DNA of 64,000 bases from positions 30,474-94,473 of the forward strand of contig CATOST010000015.1 of assembly GCA_951812665.1 (NCBI GenBank), written 5' to 3'. The notes beneath the pieces are model-generated. The model did not search any database. It saw only the letters and a list, made by a program, of their open reading frames with translations, and had not been told where the DNA came from. This DNA comes from an uncultured Acidobacteriota bacterium. Its GTDB lineage: Bacteria; Acidobacteriota; UBA6911; RPQK01; JAJDTT01. The translations under genes and the position numbers were made by a program. Shown piece by piece: positions 25,786 to 35,800 of this stretch; positions within the stretch are counted from its first letter, which is position 1; each line of letters begins with the position of its first letter.

Positions 25786-27258
25786 TTGTTTACGCTGAAC
25801 GGACAGTTGAGAAGGATATTTTCCGGTGCCGCTGTTCTCTTGGCTGTCGTTGCGGCGCCTGTGCAGAGTATGGTCGCGGCCCCGGGGGAATGGCGGCAGT
25901 TGTCGCGGCTCCAGGTCAACCCCCCAGGAATCCAGGCGTTCGTCGAGACGGCCGTTTCCTACAATCAGTTGAAAGCTGTTCCCGACGGAGATCTGTTTGT
26001 CGGATTTACCGCCGTTCGGGATTCGAATCCAAACAAAGATACGGACGTGTTCGTTTCTCGCTACGTCCGCTCGGAGGATCGCTGGGGTTCACCCGCTGCC
26101 ATTTCGGCGAGTCCCGCCCTCGAGCGCTCCCCCGCGCTATGGATCGACCGCAAATCTGGTGTGATTCACTGCTCTTGGGTCGGAAATGAGCGCAGGAAGC
26201 AGAGAAAGCAGAGAAGTGAGCTCCGCGTCGGATATCGGCGATCGGAAGATGGAGGAACTTCCTGGACGCCGCCGCGCCAATTCGCCGTGGGGACGGTCCT
26301 GCCCCGGCGCCCCCAGTTGATGGGGGACGGACGGGGCAACTTGTATCTGGCCGTTTCCAATGGCTACCCCGGGGAACGGGAACGCATCCATCTGTTTCAG
26401 AGCGACGACGGCGGGAAGGACTGGCGCCCAGTGGACGTCAATGTCCCGGAGGGCCGGAAGCGAGGGGGAACGGCATCACCCCGGTTGGCCGTTGGACCGG
26501 GCGTCGGGGCATGCCTGGTCTGGATTGACCGGACGGCCGGAAGGCGAGCGGTCGTCTTCAGCAGATCCGAAGGAGATTTTTCCTGGTCCGTACCCGTCCG
26601 TGTCAACGACGATCCCTCCACGAGTTGTCAGGGCCCCAGGTTGGCGGTGCGGGAAGATTCGATCTACGTCGCCTGGCACGTCGTCAAGGGCGATCGGACG
26701 ACACTCTACTTCGACCATTCGCCGGACGGCGGCGCCACCTGGAACCAGGACCAGGTGATATTCGACCGGAGGGCGTTGTCGGTCCGGTCCTCCCTGCAAC
26801 CCGTCGACGGCGGACTCCTCGCCGCCTGGTACGAATCGCGAGAAGATTGGGGCCGGACCCATCGCCGACTCTCCTATCGTCTTTTTTCCACGAACGGCTG
26901 GACGGCCCCGGAAGGGGAGAGGGATTCCCTGGCGGGAGATCATGGACCCGGCAGATTCTATTACGGATTCGACCTTCTACCTTGGCGAGGGGGATGCTTG
27001 GTCGCCTATTCCAAAGGAGCGATCGGAGCATCGCCCGAGATTTATCTGGCCTGGAGCGAGGATCTCAAGTCCGGTTTCATGGAGTTCATAAAAATTAGTG
27101 AGCCGAAAAAGGGTTTCGAGCATCTTTACCCCCGACTTGTGCGCTCCGGCGAAAACGAGGTCGCCGTGGTCTACAACCGGCGCAAGGTCCGCCGGTCGCC
27201 CATGCAGCCGCGAGTCATCTTGGGAGATGTACTGGTCGCTCGAATCGGAATCCCGTAA
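25786..27258 (+). CDS. Exported Asp-box (BNR) repeat protein, sialidase-like fold
   Basis: 490 residues. The start is TTG at 25786, because CAGGAG lies 10 bases upstream and a signal peptide (about 10-30) begins there; no ATG fits. Asp-box motifs SEDGGTSW (153-160), SDDGGKDW (206-213) and SPDGGATW (about 311) indicate a six-bladed beta-propeller of the sialidase/BNR type. The catalytic arginine triad and the FRIP motif of true sialidases are not clearly visible, so enzymatic activity is doubtful. It lies alone between exported-protein genes, and a sugar-binding or surface role is likely. Confidence 0.75.
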   Translation: MFTLNGQLRRIFSGAAVLLAVVAAPVQSMVAAPGEWRQLSRLQVNPPGIQAFVETAVSYNQLKAVPDGDLFVGFTAVRDSNPNKDTDVFVSRYVRSEDRWGSPAAISASPALERSPALWIDRKSGVIHCSWVGNERRKQRKQRSELRVGYRRSEDGGTSWTPPRQFAVGTVLPRRPQLMGDGRGNLYLAVSNGYPGERERIHLFQSDDGGKDWRPVDVNVPEGRKRGGTASPRLAVGPGVGACLVWIDRTAGRRAVVFSRSEGDFSWSVPVRVNDDPSTSCQGPRLAVREDSIYVAWHVVKGDRTTLYFDHSPDGGATWNQDQVIFDRRALSVRSSLQPVDGGLLAAWYESREDWGRTHRRLSYRLFSTNGWTAPEGERDSLAGDHGPGRFYYGFDLLPWRGGCLVAYSKGAIGASPEIYLAWSEDLKSGFMEFIKISEPKKGFEHLYPRLVRSGENEVAVVYNRRKVRRSPMQPRVILGDVLVARIGIP

Positions 27259-27453
27259 TGGGAGGAAAGGTCTGAGAAGACTCTTTTATAATGTGCGAAA
27301 AACCCTCAGGCACACGCAGTTTATCGACTGAAGAGTGTCGTGTCAGAGGCGTTGTTCTATTTTTGATCAGTGAAGCTGCCTGAATTGTGCCAAGAGCATC
27401 TGCTGTGCTATTTCCAGAATTCGCAGCCAGTTCGCCGAATTGGGAGGAAACCC

Positions 27454-29277
27454 ATGCTGAGACGTGATGCCACTAAGTCCATGTCGTTCCGGGGAATTTT
27501 CAGACAACGCAACTCGTTGCATGTGGGAGGCGTATTCCTCCCCTTCCTGGCCGTGATGCTGCTTGCCGCGCCGCAACTGGCCTTGGCCCAGGGCAGTCTG
27601 GCCGTGACGGTGAACCCGAGGACTCTGGACGTCGAGGAAGCAGATGGTACAGGCGCGACGTACACGGTGCGGCTGGATGCTGAGCCATCGGGAGATGTGG
27701 AAATAACGGTAGTCGGCGGTGAGGACGTCATAAACGTTGACAACAGGACGCTCAACTTCACGGCGGCCGATTGGGAAACTACCGAGCGTACGGTGACGGT
27801 GACTGCGCCCGAAGATGCAAACGCTGTTGGTGAGACGGTGACGCTGACACACATGGCGACCGTCGGAGACGGCGACGACGCGGAGGAAGTGACGTTGAGG
27901 AACGTGTCGGTGACCGTAAACGTCACCGACGTCGATACGAAGGGCGTGACGGTTACGGCAACATTGAACGCGGACGGGCAGTTGTCGGTCGGCGAGGCCG
28001 CCAGCGCCAATTACACGATCGAACTCGAGACTCAACCGACGGCCACGGTGACGGTGGACATCGGCGGCACCTCCGGTGAACTCACGGTGAGTCCGTCCCG
28101 GTTGTTCTTCACGCCGGAAAACTACGAAACGGAGCCGACCGTCAACGTGTATTCGGGCGAAGATTTCGACGCGGAAAACGATACTGCAACCCTCACGCAC
28201 ACAATTCGAGGAGGGGACTACACGGGCGTGTCGGCATCTCCTGCGACGGTGCCAATATTGGTCACCGACAACGACCCGCGGGGCGTGACCGTGAGTACCT
28301 CTTCGCTGAATATCGCCGCGGGGTCGAGGGCCACCTACACGGTGATGCTCAATACCCAGCCGACGCGAACGGTCTACATTTCGGTAGCGGAAGATACGGA
28401 CAATGAAGGTGTGACGGTGAGCCCGTCGTCCATGAGTTTTTCCACGAGTAGTTGGAATAGGCCCCGAACGGTCACGGTTACGACGACCTCGGCCGCCACG
28501 GGATCCGTAAACATTCAGCATGCGATCCAGATGACGTCGGGCAGGGACGAGGGTTACGACGAAGTCACTTCTATTGGGCAGGTCGACGTAACAGTCTCTA
28601 CTGCGCAGCCGGGAATCCGCCTAAGTTCAATTTCGCTGAACGTCGACGAAGGCGCCAGCAGGTCGTACACGGTGAGGCTGGCCTCGGCGCCGACCGGAAG
28701 TGTGGACGTGACGGTGGAAGCTCCCACCGGTTCGGATCTGACGTTGAGTGGAGATACGTTAACTGGAAGTACATTGACTTTCACGGACGATAACTGGAGT
28801 ACCGCACAGACGGTGATGGTGGCTGCGGCCGAGGACGACGCCGCCGTGCAGGACACCGTGATGGTGACGCACGAGTTCAACGGCGCGACCACAAACAACA
28901 GCACCTTGCAGGTGACGATCAGAGAAAACGACACCCGGGGCGTCACGGTGGAACCGACGACCCTCGATGTCCCTGAGGGCTCAAGCGGGACCTACACCGT
29001 GGTGCTGGATTCGCAGCCTACCGACGATGTGACCGTGACCGTCAGTGGCACCGCCGGTGACGTGACCTTGAACCGGTCCCAGTTGACGTTCACGACTACC
29101 GACTGGTTCCAGGCGCAGGAAGTCATGGTCAATGCTGCCGACGACGCCGACGGGGAACCGGACGATGCCGTCACTCTGAGACACACGGTGCGCGGCGGCG
29201 ATTACGATCGTCAGAGTGCGGTCAACGTCAGGGTCACGATTGGAGTTGACCCGCTTTCGTGGACACATCCAAAGTAA
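27454..29277 (+). pseudogene. Calx-beta-like repeat protein, 5' part, truncated by IS3-family insertion
   Basis: 607 residues remain. The ATG at 27454 follows GGGAGGAAAC, and a long signal peptide ends near LALAQGS (about 46). Five tandem beta domains of about 105 residues follow, each with the pattern VTV-P-L-V-EG----YTV-L--QPT--V-V-V and ending HTV-GGDY--V-V-V. They resemble Calx-beta or bacterial Ig-like modules of surface adhesins. The frame enters the insertion sequence at 29247 and stops after nine foreign residues (DPLSWTHPK). The remaining domains lie beyond the IS at 31020-34946, so the original protein was about 1900 residues. Confidence 0.8.
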
Positions 29278-29300
29278 GGAAGTGAAAGGAGGGATCCACG

Positions 29301-29615
29301 ATGGCAAGAAAGCAGCGGCGGTACCCGCCGGAGTTTCGGCGGGAGATCGTGGGGCTGGTCCGCTCGGGTCGATCGCCGGAGGCGCTGGCGCGGGAGTTCG
29401 AGCCCTCGGCGTCGGCGATCCGCAAGTGGGTCAAGCAGGCTGATTTGGACGAGGGGCGCCGTAACGACGGGCTGACGACGTTCGAGCGCCAGGAGTTGCG
29501 CCAGGCGAGGCGGGAGATCAAGCGGCTGCGGATGGAGCGGGACATCCTAAAAAAAGCCGCGGCTTGGTTCGCCCGGGAGAGCGACTCGATCCCCAGCAAG
29601 GATTCGAGTTCGTGA
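29301..29615 (+). CDS. IS3-family transposase OrfA (helix-turn-helix)
   Basis: 104 residues. The N-terminal part is the usual IS3 OrfA helix-turn-helix (FRREIVGLVRSGRSPEALA, about 10-28), which binds the terminal repeats, followed by a leucine-zipper-like helix (ERQELRQARREIKRLRMERD). The slippery sequence A-AAA-AAA at 29549-29555 precedes the overlap with OrfB. Ribosomes slipping back one base there make the OrfAB fusion transposase. A GGAGG-like site lies just before the ATG. Confidence 0.9.
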   Translation: MARKQRRYPPEFRREIVGLVRSGRSPEALAREFEPSASAIRKWVKQADLDEGRRNDGLTTFERQELRQARREIKRLRMERDILKKAAAWFARESDSIPSKDSSS

Positions 29616-30454
29616 AGGCGTACCGGGCCCGGTTTCCGATTCGGGTGATGTGCCGCGTTTTGGGTCTCTCCCCCAGCGGGTACTACGCCTGGTTGAAACG
29701 CCGACCCTCGAAGCGGGATCGCCGGGACGAGACGCTTCGGGAAAAGATCGTGCGGATCTGGAACCAGAACCGGAGAGTTTACGGTCGGCCTCGTCTGCAT
29801 GCCGAGCTGAGAGCTCGAGGGGAACGGACGAGCCCGAAGCGCGTGGGTCGATTGATGAAGGAAGCCGGGATCCAGGGGGCGAGCCGGAGGCGCCGGAAGG
29901 CCGGGCTCACCCGGAGGGACCGGAAGGCGCGTCCGGCACCGGACCTGGTGAACCGGAACTTCACGGCCGAGGGACCGGATCAGCTCTGGGTCGCGGATCT
30001 GACGTATGTGCGCACCCAGGCGGGCTGGTTGTACGTGGCCGTGGTCGTGGACGCTTGGAGCCGCCGGGTCGTGGGCTGGGCGATGGAGACGCATCTGCGC
30101 TCCGAACTGGTGGAGAAGGCGCTCGCCATGGCGGTGATCCGGCGCCAGCCGAAGCAGGTGATCCACCACTCGGACCAAGGGACACAGTACACCTCGGCTG
30201 CCTTTGGGAAACGATGCCGGGAGGCGGGAGTGCGACCGTCGATGGGCTCCGTGGGGGACGCTTACGACAACGCGATGTGCGAGAGCTTCTTCGCGACGTT
30301 GGAGTGCGAGTTGCTGGACCGTCACCGGTTCCGGAACCCGGGTGAGGCGAGGCGGGCTGTCTTCGACTTCATCGAAGGATTCTACAACCGCCAGCGCCGG
30401 CATTCGGCGCTGGGCTACGAGTCGCCGGTCCACTACGAGCAGCAGGCGGCGTAG
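29564..30454 (+). CDS. IS3-family transposase OrfB (DDE integrase)
   Basis: 296 residues as read from the first in-frame start, but normally made as an OrfAB fusion by -1 frameshifting at 29549-29555. An HTH_21-like region (YRARFPIRVMCRVLGLSPSG) is followed by the rve integrase domain: first Asp in WVADLTYV, second in HHSDQGTQYTS and Glu in CESFFATLE. The end is the typical YNRQRRHSALGYESPVHYE. All catalytic residues are present, so the element could still be active. Confidence 0.9.
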   Translation: MVRPGERLDPQQGFEFVKAYRARFPIRVMCRVLGLSPSGYYAWLKRRPSKRDRRDETLREKIVRIWNQNRRVYGRPRLHAELRARGERTSPKRVGRLMKEAGIQGASRRRRKAGLTRRDRKARPAPDLVNRNFTAEGPDQLWVADLTYVRTQAGWLYVAVVVDAWSRRVVGWAMETHLRSELVEKALAMAVIRRQPKQVIHHSDQGTQYTSAAFGKRCREAGVRPSMGSVGDAYDNAMCESFFATLECELLDRHRFRNPGEARRAVFDFIEGFYNRQRRHSALGYESPVHYEQQAA

Positions 30455-31018
30455 GACCCACGGCGGCGGCGAGACTCGATCCGTGCGACGAGATCCTCGA
30501 TTCGTGCTCTCGCCCAGTGGAGTGAAGATCTGCTGGAGTCGTCTTGCCTGCCTCCAGTGCCGGTCCTGCGAGCCGGAAGGCTCAGCAGGACTGACGACAC
30601 CTCAAGAACCGGTACGGCTTCGAGCTGCCCGACCACGATGCCAGCACCGCCACCGTCGCACCAAGCGTCGCGCGCGACACGCTTGAAGGGGGCAGGGGGG
30701 CGCTGCCCCCCTGAGACCCCCGGATGCAAAGAGACATATAAAACTCTTAAATCCCTGGAATGAGAGACCGAGGCCCCCTCGTTAAGCGGTATCCCATTGT
30801 GGAAAATCAGAGATTTCCCACAACGTGAGCCCTTTTGCTGACGCGTCCATCAGTCGCCCCCACACGGAAGAAAGAGCGCTCTGTCAATGGCCACAACCCT
30901 GACATTTCGATGGCCATTGACATTCCGCAGGAGGAAGTCTTGCTCCCCACCGACAGAAGGAGTATTACAAACAGGACCAACGTAGACCGTACTAATAAAC
31001 CGTCCACGAAAACGGGCC
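30455..31018. other. Non-coding 3' tail inside the IS, with palindromes
   Basis: About 560 bases without a credible gene. It holds a GC palindrome around 30693-30710 (GGGGGCAG, then CTGCCCCC). A TTGTGGAAAATC/GATTTCCCACAA inverted repeat lies near 30797-30823. A perfect 12-base inverted repeat TGTCAATGGCCA lies at 30882-30893 and 30911-30922. It may be extra DNA acquired by the IS or the remains of a nested element. Confidence 0.4.
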
Positions 31019-31019
31019 A

Positions 31020-34000
31020 CCCTCACGATCAAAGAGGACGAAACCCGGGGAATCATCGTCGATACGACGCCGGATACCCCGGAGTTGACGAACACCTTGC
31101 CGCTTGTCGAGGGTGCAACCGGCACCTACACAGTCAAGCTGGAGTCTCAGCCGACGGGGGTTGTAACGGTCATGGTGGGCGGAGCATCGGGCGACGTGAC
31201 CGTAGATCCGTCGCGGCTGGTCTTCACGACCAGCAACTGGAGTGATACCCAGACCGTGGAGGTGAAGGCCGGTCAAGACAACGACGGAGAGGACGAAGCG
31301 GCGGTAACTCTGACCCACACCGCAAGCGGTGGTGGCTATAGCGGTATGACTGGCGGCATAGTGACGGTGACGACCACCGACAACGACACCAAGGGTGTGA
31401 CCGTGACCCCCAGGGCATTGACGGTCACCGAGGGCGCGGCGGCGACTTCCTATTCCGTCATGCTGAATACCGAGCCCACGGGTACGGTAACGATTACGTT
31501 GGGCGGTTTGGCGGACGCCAAGTTGCAGTCCCTGATGGTGTCTCCGGCGTCGCTCACCTTTAACCAGCGAAACTGGAATATTCCTCAGCATGTGTCGGTA
31601 CGCGCGGCTGAGGATGACGACGGATCGGCCACCGCTGTCACACTCACGCACGGAGTGAACGGCGGAGGCTACGCACTCATAACGGCGCTCTCCGTGACTG
31701 TGACCATCAGGGACAACGACACGGCGGGCCTGACCGTAACGCCGACCAGGTTGGAAATGCCACAAGGTTCCCGCCGGACCTATACCGTGGCGCTCAATAC
31801 GAAACCGACGGCGGACGTGGCGGTGGCGATCACCGGCGGGAGCAGTGATCTCAGCGCCACCCCGTCGCCGCTGAATTTCACACCGGACAACTGGTCCTCG
31901 CCGCGGACGGTGACAGTGCACGCCACCGCGGAGGCCTCGTCGGCGACCCTTACCAACACTGCAACTAGTTCGGACCCGGACTACAGCGCCTCCGAACCTG
32001 TCGAGGTGGTGGTCCTGCCCGGCAACACGCCTGGCGTGGCGGTGAACCCGAACGAGCTGTCGATCACCGAAGGAGACAGCGATACCTATTCGGTAGTGCT
32101 GGCCAAGGCGCCCACGACGACTGTCTACGTGAATATTGCGGGCGCGTCTGGCGACGTGCGAGTGAACCGGTCGCGACTCACCTTCTCGACCAGCAACTGG
32201 AACCGCGATCAGACGGTGACGGTGAGTGTTGCCGAGGACGACGATGCGGTGCCGGACGCGGCAGTGACGCTGACCCACACGGTGACCGGCGCCGACGAAT
32301 ACGAAGACGGCAACCTGCAGATTATGTCCGTAACGGTGACGCCCAGCGAAAACGACATGCGAGGTGTGACCGTAGATCCGACGGGTCTGACCATCGGGGC
32401 GGGTGTGAGCGGAACCTACAGAGTCTCGCTGAATACGGAACCCACGGATGACGTCACGATCGCGGTGACCAGCTCATCAGACGACGTGACGGTGTCCGGT
32501 TCCCCGCTGGTCTTCACGACTGCGAATTGGAGGTCCGCTCAAACCCTGACGGTGATGGTGGCCGACGACGCCGGCGGTGACGAGGTAAGAACGGAAATGT
32601 TGATGCGATACGGTGACCGGCGGGGACTACGCGGGTGTTGGAGTCTCGGACGTCGCCGTGACAATCCCGGTGGAGGGCGCCCCGGGTGCGCCTCGGGGAC
32701 TGACGGCGACCGGCGGAGACCAGGAAGTCGCGTTGAGTTGGAGTGCACCGGCGAGTGACGGTGGTTCGGCAATCGTCCGTTATCAATACCGCGTCCAGCG
32801 GAGCGGAAGCGGCTTCACTGAGTGGACGAATATTCCTGGCGGCGCAGGTGCCACGAGTTACACGGTACCTGAACTGGAGAACGGGGCCTCCTACACCATT
32901 GAGGTGAGGGCGGTGAACTCCGTGGGCGGAGGTCAAGCCGCCACAGCCAGCGCGACGCTGGCGGATTCCGCTCCGGGTGCGCCTGCGAATCTGACGGCGA
33001 CCGGCGGTGATGAGGAGGTTGCTCTGAGTTGGGGTGCCCCGGATGACGGCGGCTCGCAGATCCTCCGTTACGAGTACCGCTACGGCGCGGTTGGCGGAAC
33101 CTACGGCGAATGGACGACCGTCAGTGGTGCCGGGAGCGCCAGGAGCCGCACGGTCACCGGCCTCACCAACGGCACGGAATATGGATTCCAGGTGCGGGCG
33201 GTGAACAGCATCGGCGAGGGCGCGGAGGCCGAAGCCACCGCGACGCCTGGCCGGGCGCCCACCGCGCCCACCGGCCTGACGGCGAGAGTCGAAAGCGAGA
33301 CCATCACGGTGATGTGGGGAATGCCGGCCGACACCGGCGGCTCCGCGGTGACCGGCTACCAGGTGCGCTACCGGATGAACGGTGGTGGATGGAGCAACTG
33401 GATGACGGTGGCGGGCGGCGCGAATGCCACCAGCTACACCATGACGGGCCTGACCAACGGGATCGGCCATGAAATCGAGGTGAGAGCGGTGAACGCCATC
33501 GGTACTGGCGCCTCCGCCTCGGTCGAGGCGACGCCCATGGAGGGCATCGACTTCGCCCACTTTGCCAATGGCCAAGCGAGTGGAGTGACCATCACATCCG
33601 ACATCGTGTTGGTGAACGTGGAGACCTCCGCGGTGACCCCGGCCATCTACTTCTACAACCAGATGGGCGAGATGATTCCCGCCGATTCGGTGGTGGATCT
33701 GATGGGTGGCCTGGAGATGGCCGCCGACGGCTCCCTAGCCGTTCCCATGGGGATCGCAGGCCGAGGCGAAATGACCATTTCGACCAACGGCGAAGGTGCC
33801 CTGGTGATCGGCTCGGTTAGAGTCTTCGGCACCGGCCGCCTGGGTGGCGTGCTGCGGTTCGACATCCCGTTCGTCGGCGTGGCCGGCGTGGGAGCCAGCG
33901 AACCTGTCAACGACGCCATCTTCCCGGCTCGCCGCATGGCGGGTGGAATCAACACCGGCGCGGCGATCCGCAATCTCAGCGCCGAGCCTATGACGGTGAC

Positions 34001-34946
34001 CTGCGTGCTGATGCAGGGCGGCGATGTGATGGATACCAAGATGGTCGAGTTGGATGGAGACGGCCATAGCTCCGAGTTCATCCACGAGATGTTCCCGGGC
34101 TCCAATACCACCGACTTCCTGGGATCAGTGCGCTGCACGGCCGCCGACGGCGGCATGTTCGCCGGAGTTGCACTGGAATTGGATGCCGCGAACGGGATCT
34201 TCACGACCCTCCCGGTGGTGCCGCTGAACACTGGCTCCGATAGTGGTGAGTCGATGCTGAACTTTGCGCACTTCGCCAACGGCGATTTCGCAGGAACGGC
34301 AACGAGTTCCGACCTGGTCTTCGTCAACGTGGCCAGCTCGGCTGTCTCACCGGCCATCTACTTCTATGACCAGATGGGCAACATGATCGATGCCTCGATG
34401 GTTGTGGACGCGATGATGGACGGAGTCGAGGTCGACAGCGACGGGGCCTTGATGGTCATGGACGAGATCCCACCCATGGGTGAAATGACGATCTCGACCA
34501 GTGGCATGGGCGACGGCATGATCGGCTCGGTGCGAGTCGTCTCCGACGGACCCATCGGCGGAGTCCTCCGCTTCGACATCCCCAACATCGGGGTCGCCGG
34601 AGTGGGAGCCAGCGAAGCCGTGAACGCCGCCATCTTCCCGGCCCGCCGCATGATGAACGGCATCAACACCGGCGCCGCCATCCGCAACCTGATGGCGGAT
34701 ATGACGACGGTGACCTGCAGGTTGATGAAGGGCGGCAACCCGATGGGCGAGAAGCCGATCGAGCTGCCTGGCAACGGACAGAACTCCGAGTTCATCAACG
34801 AGCTCTTCCCGAATGCCAACACGGACGACTTCGAAGGCTCGGTCCGCTGCACCGCGCCGTCGGGGTCCATGTTCACCGGCGTAGCCTTGGAGATGGACTT
34901 CAACAACCGGATCTTCACCACCCTCCCGGTGGTCCCGGTCCAATAA
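31020..34946 (+). pseudogene. Calx-beta-like/FN3 adhesin, 3' part, with frameshift near 32605
   Basis: This continues the gene cut by the IS. The frame resumes at 31021 (TLTIKEDETRG) with five more Calx-beta-like domains. Near 32600-32612 one extra base shifts the frame. TTGATGCGATACGG stands where the other repeats read TTGACGCATACGG, and the coding then continues in the next frame with GDYAGVGVSDVAVTI. Three fibronectin type III domains follow (each APG/TAP-T-L-A, ending in VRAVN) and two copies of a roughly 220-residue beta domain starting FAHFANG and ending IFTTLPVVP. The C-terminus suggests a secreted or surface protein. A terminator lies 26 bases after the stop. An intact FN3-containing part could still be translated from an internal start near 32613. 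Confidence 0.8.
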
Positions 34947-34971
34947 CGGTCCCCAGCGGACCCGAACCCAA

Positions 34972-35007
34972 AAGGGGCAACCGCAAAAGCGGTTGCCCCT
35001 TTTTTTG
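34972..35007 (+). terminator. Strong Rho-independent terminator
   Basis: AAGGGGCAACCGC pairs with GCGGTTGCCCCTT around AAAA and is followed by six to seven T. It ends the adhesin gene. Confidence 0.95.
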
Positions 35008-35032
35008 TCGGAGCGGCGGTATCCTTGCTGCC
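35007..35032 (+). repeat. Degenerate REP-like hairpin
   Basis: GGAGCGGCGGTATCCTTGCT with a partly matching right arm. It abuts the terminator. The next 200 bases (35033-35240) hold nothing recognisable. Confidence 0.5.
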
Positions 35033-35240
35033 GAAATCCAGACCAACAATTCCTCGAGATGGGAGCGGACGACCTCCAAATGGCGGCCTACAAATCCCCT
35101 CTCCAATCCCCCACCCCACCCGAAAATGATTGATTGCCCGCTACCTGGAAAATCGTCGCGGACCTGTTTGCGGACCGTCGTTCAGCAATGGTTTTCAGAA
35201 ATGAAGTTTCTGATCTGCTCGTCTGACAGTCCTGCGAATC

Positions 35241-35406
35241 TTAACGGTCCGTGGTGAAAGTCGCGCGAGCACCGAGACCGTTCCTGCGCCCGCCGGACAA
35301 GGCGCGATTCGAGAGCATACCGGGAGTATGTGAGCGAATCGTAACGCCGTCCGCCGGGATGCAGGGACGGTCGAATGCCGTGACGACTTTTGCCACGGGC
35401 TGTTAA
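35241..35406 (+). mobile_element. TTAA-ended fold-back (MITE-like) element, copy B
   Basis: 166 bases with TTAA at each end and 23-base terminal inverted repeats sharing TTAAC, CCGTGG and AAAGTCG. The internal arms (CCGTTCCTGCGCCCGCCGGA, and its near complement near 35349-35370) pair around CATACCGGGAGTATG. About 90 percent of it matches copy A at 21449-21627 in reverse. No open frame. Confidence 0.8.
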
Positions 35407-35562
35407 CGTGTGCCGGACGTACGTCTCGTGTAGCAGGGCGGTCCTGGGAAGGTGGATGTAATCCGTGGTGCCGGACTTGCGGTAGAGTTCGGTTCGTTCC
35501 TGGCGTTTCTTGTAAGGAATATCCCAGTTCGCGGATTTCAGACGGAAAACGCTTGCGCTTGA
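35407..35562 (-). pseudogene. Possible gene remnant next to fold-back element
   Basis: Reading the minus strand after a TAA at about 35562 gives an open stretch with ordinary protein composition (NWDIPYKKRQERTELYRKSG, then TDYIHLPRTALLHETY). It runs into the fold-back element at 35406. No start or family could be assigned; it may be the tail of a gene cut by the element. Confidence 0.3.
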
Positions 35563-35634
35563 TTACTTGGGTCGATCATCCGTGGGAAAAATGGAACGTC
35601 GAACAAGGAAATGCGGCACCGATTGCAGGAGCGA

Positions 35635-35800
35635 CGATGGGAGCGGCGGCTTTCTTGCCGCCGAACTCCAGAGCAACAATACCTCGAGACGGGCGCGGAT
35701 GAACTCGGAGTAGGAGACTGCGAGTCCCGCCTCCCAATGGGGGACTACAAGTCCCCCTTCCCAGGTGGGGGACTACAAGTCCCCCCTCCCATCCCCGCGA
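35635..35800. repeat. REP-like hairpins, including GGGGACT/AGTCCCC variants
   Basis: One CGGCGGC/GCCGCCG hairpin at 35638-35664, then about three hairpins whose stem has become GGGGGACT/AGTCCCCC with short ACA-type loops. The last one runs into the 3' end of the glycosyltransferase gene at 35745. Confidence 0.75.

Larger units (their letters stand above)
29247..31019 (+). mobile_element. IS3-family insertion sequence (about 1.77 kb)
   Basis: Terminal inverted repeats TGACCCGCTTTCGTGGAC (left, 29247) and the complement of TGGCCCGTTTTCGTGGAC (right, ending 31019) match at 16 of 18 positions and have TG...CA ends. Two overlapping transposase frames are joined by a -1 slippery heptamer. The element is longer than most IS3 members because about 560 bases without a gene lie between the transposase stop and the right end. 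No target-site duplication is visible (AGT on the left, CCC on the right). Confidence 0.85.
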
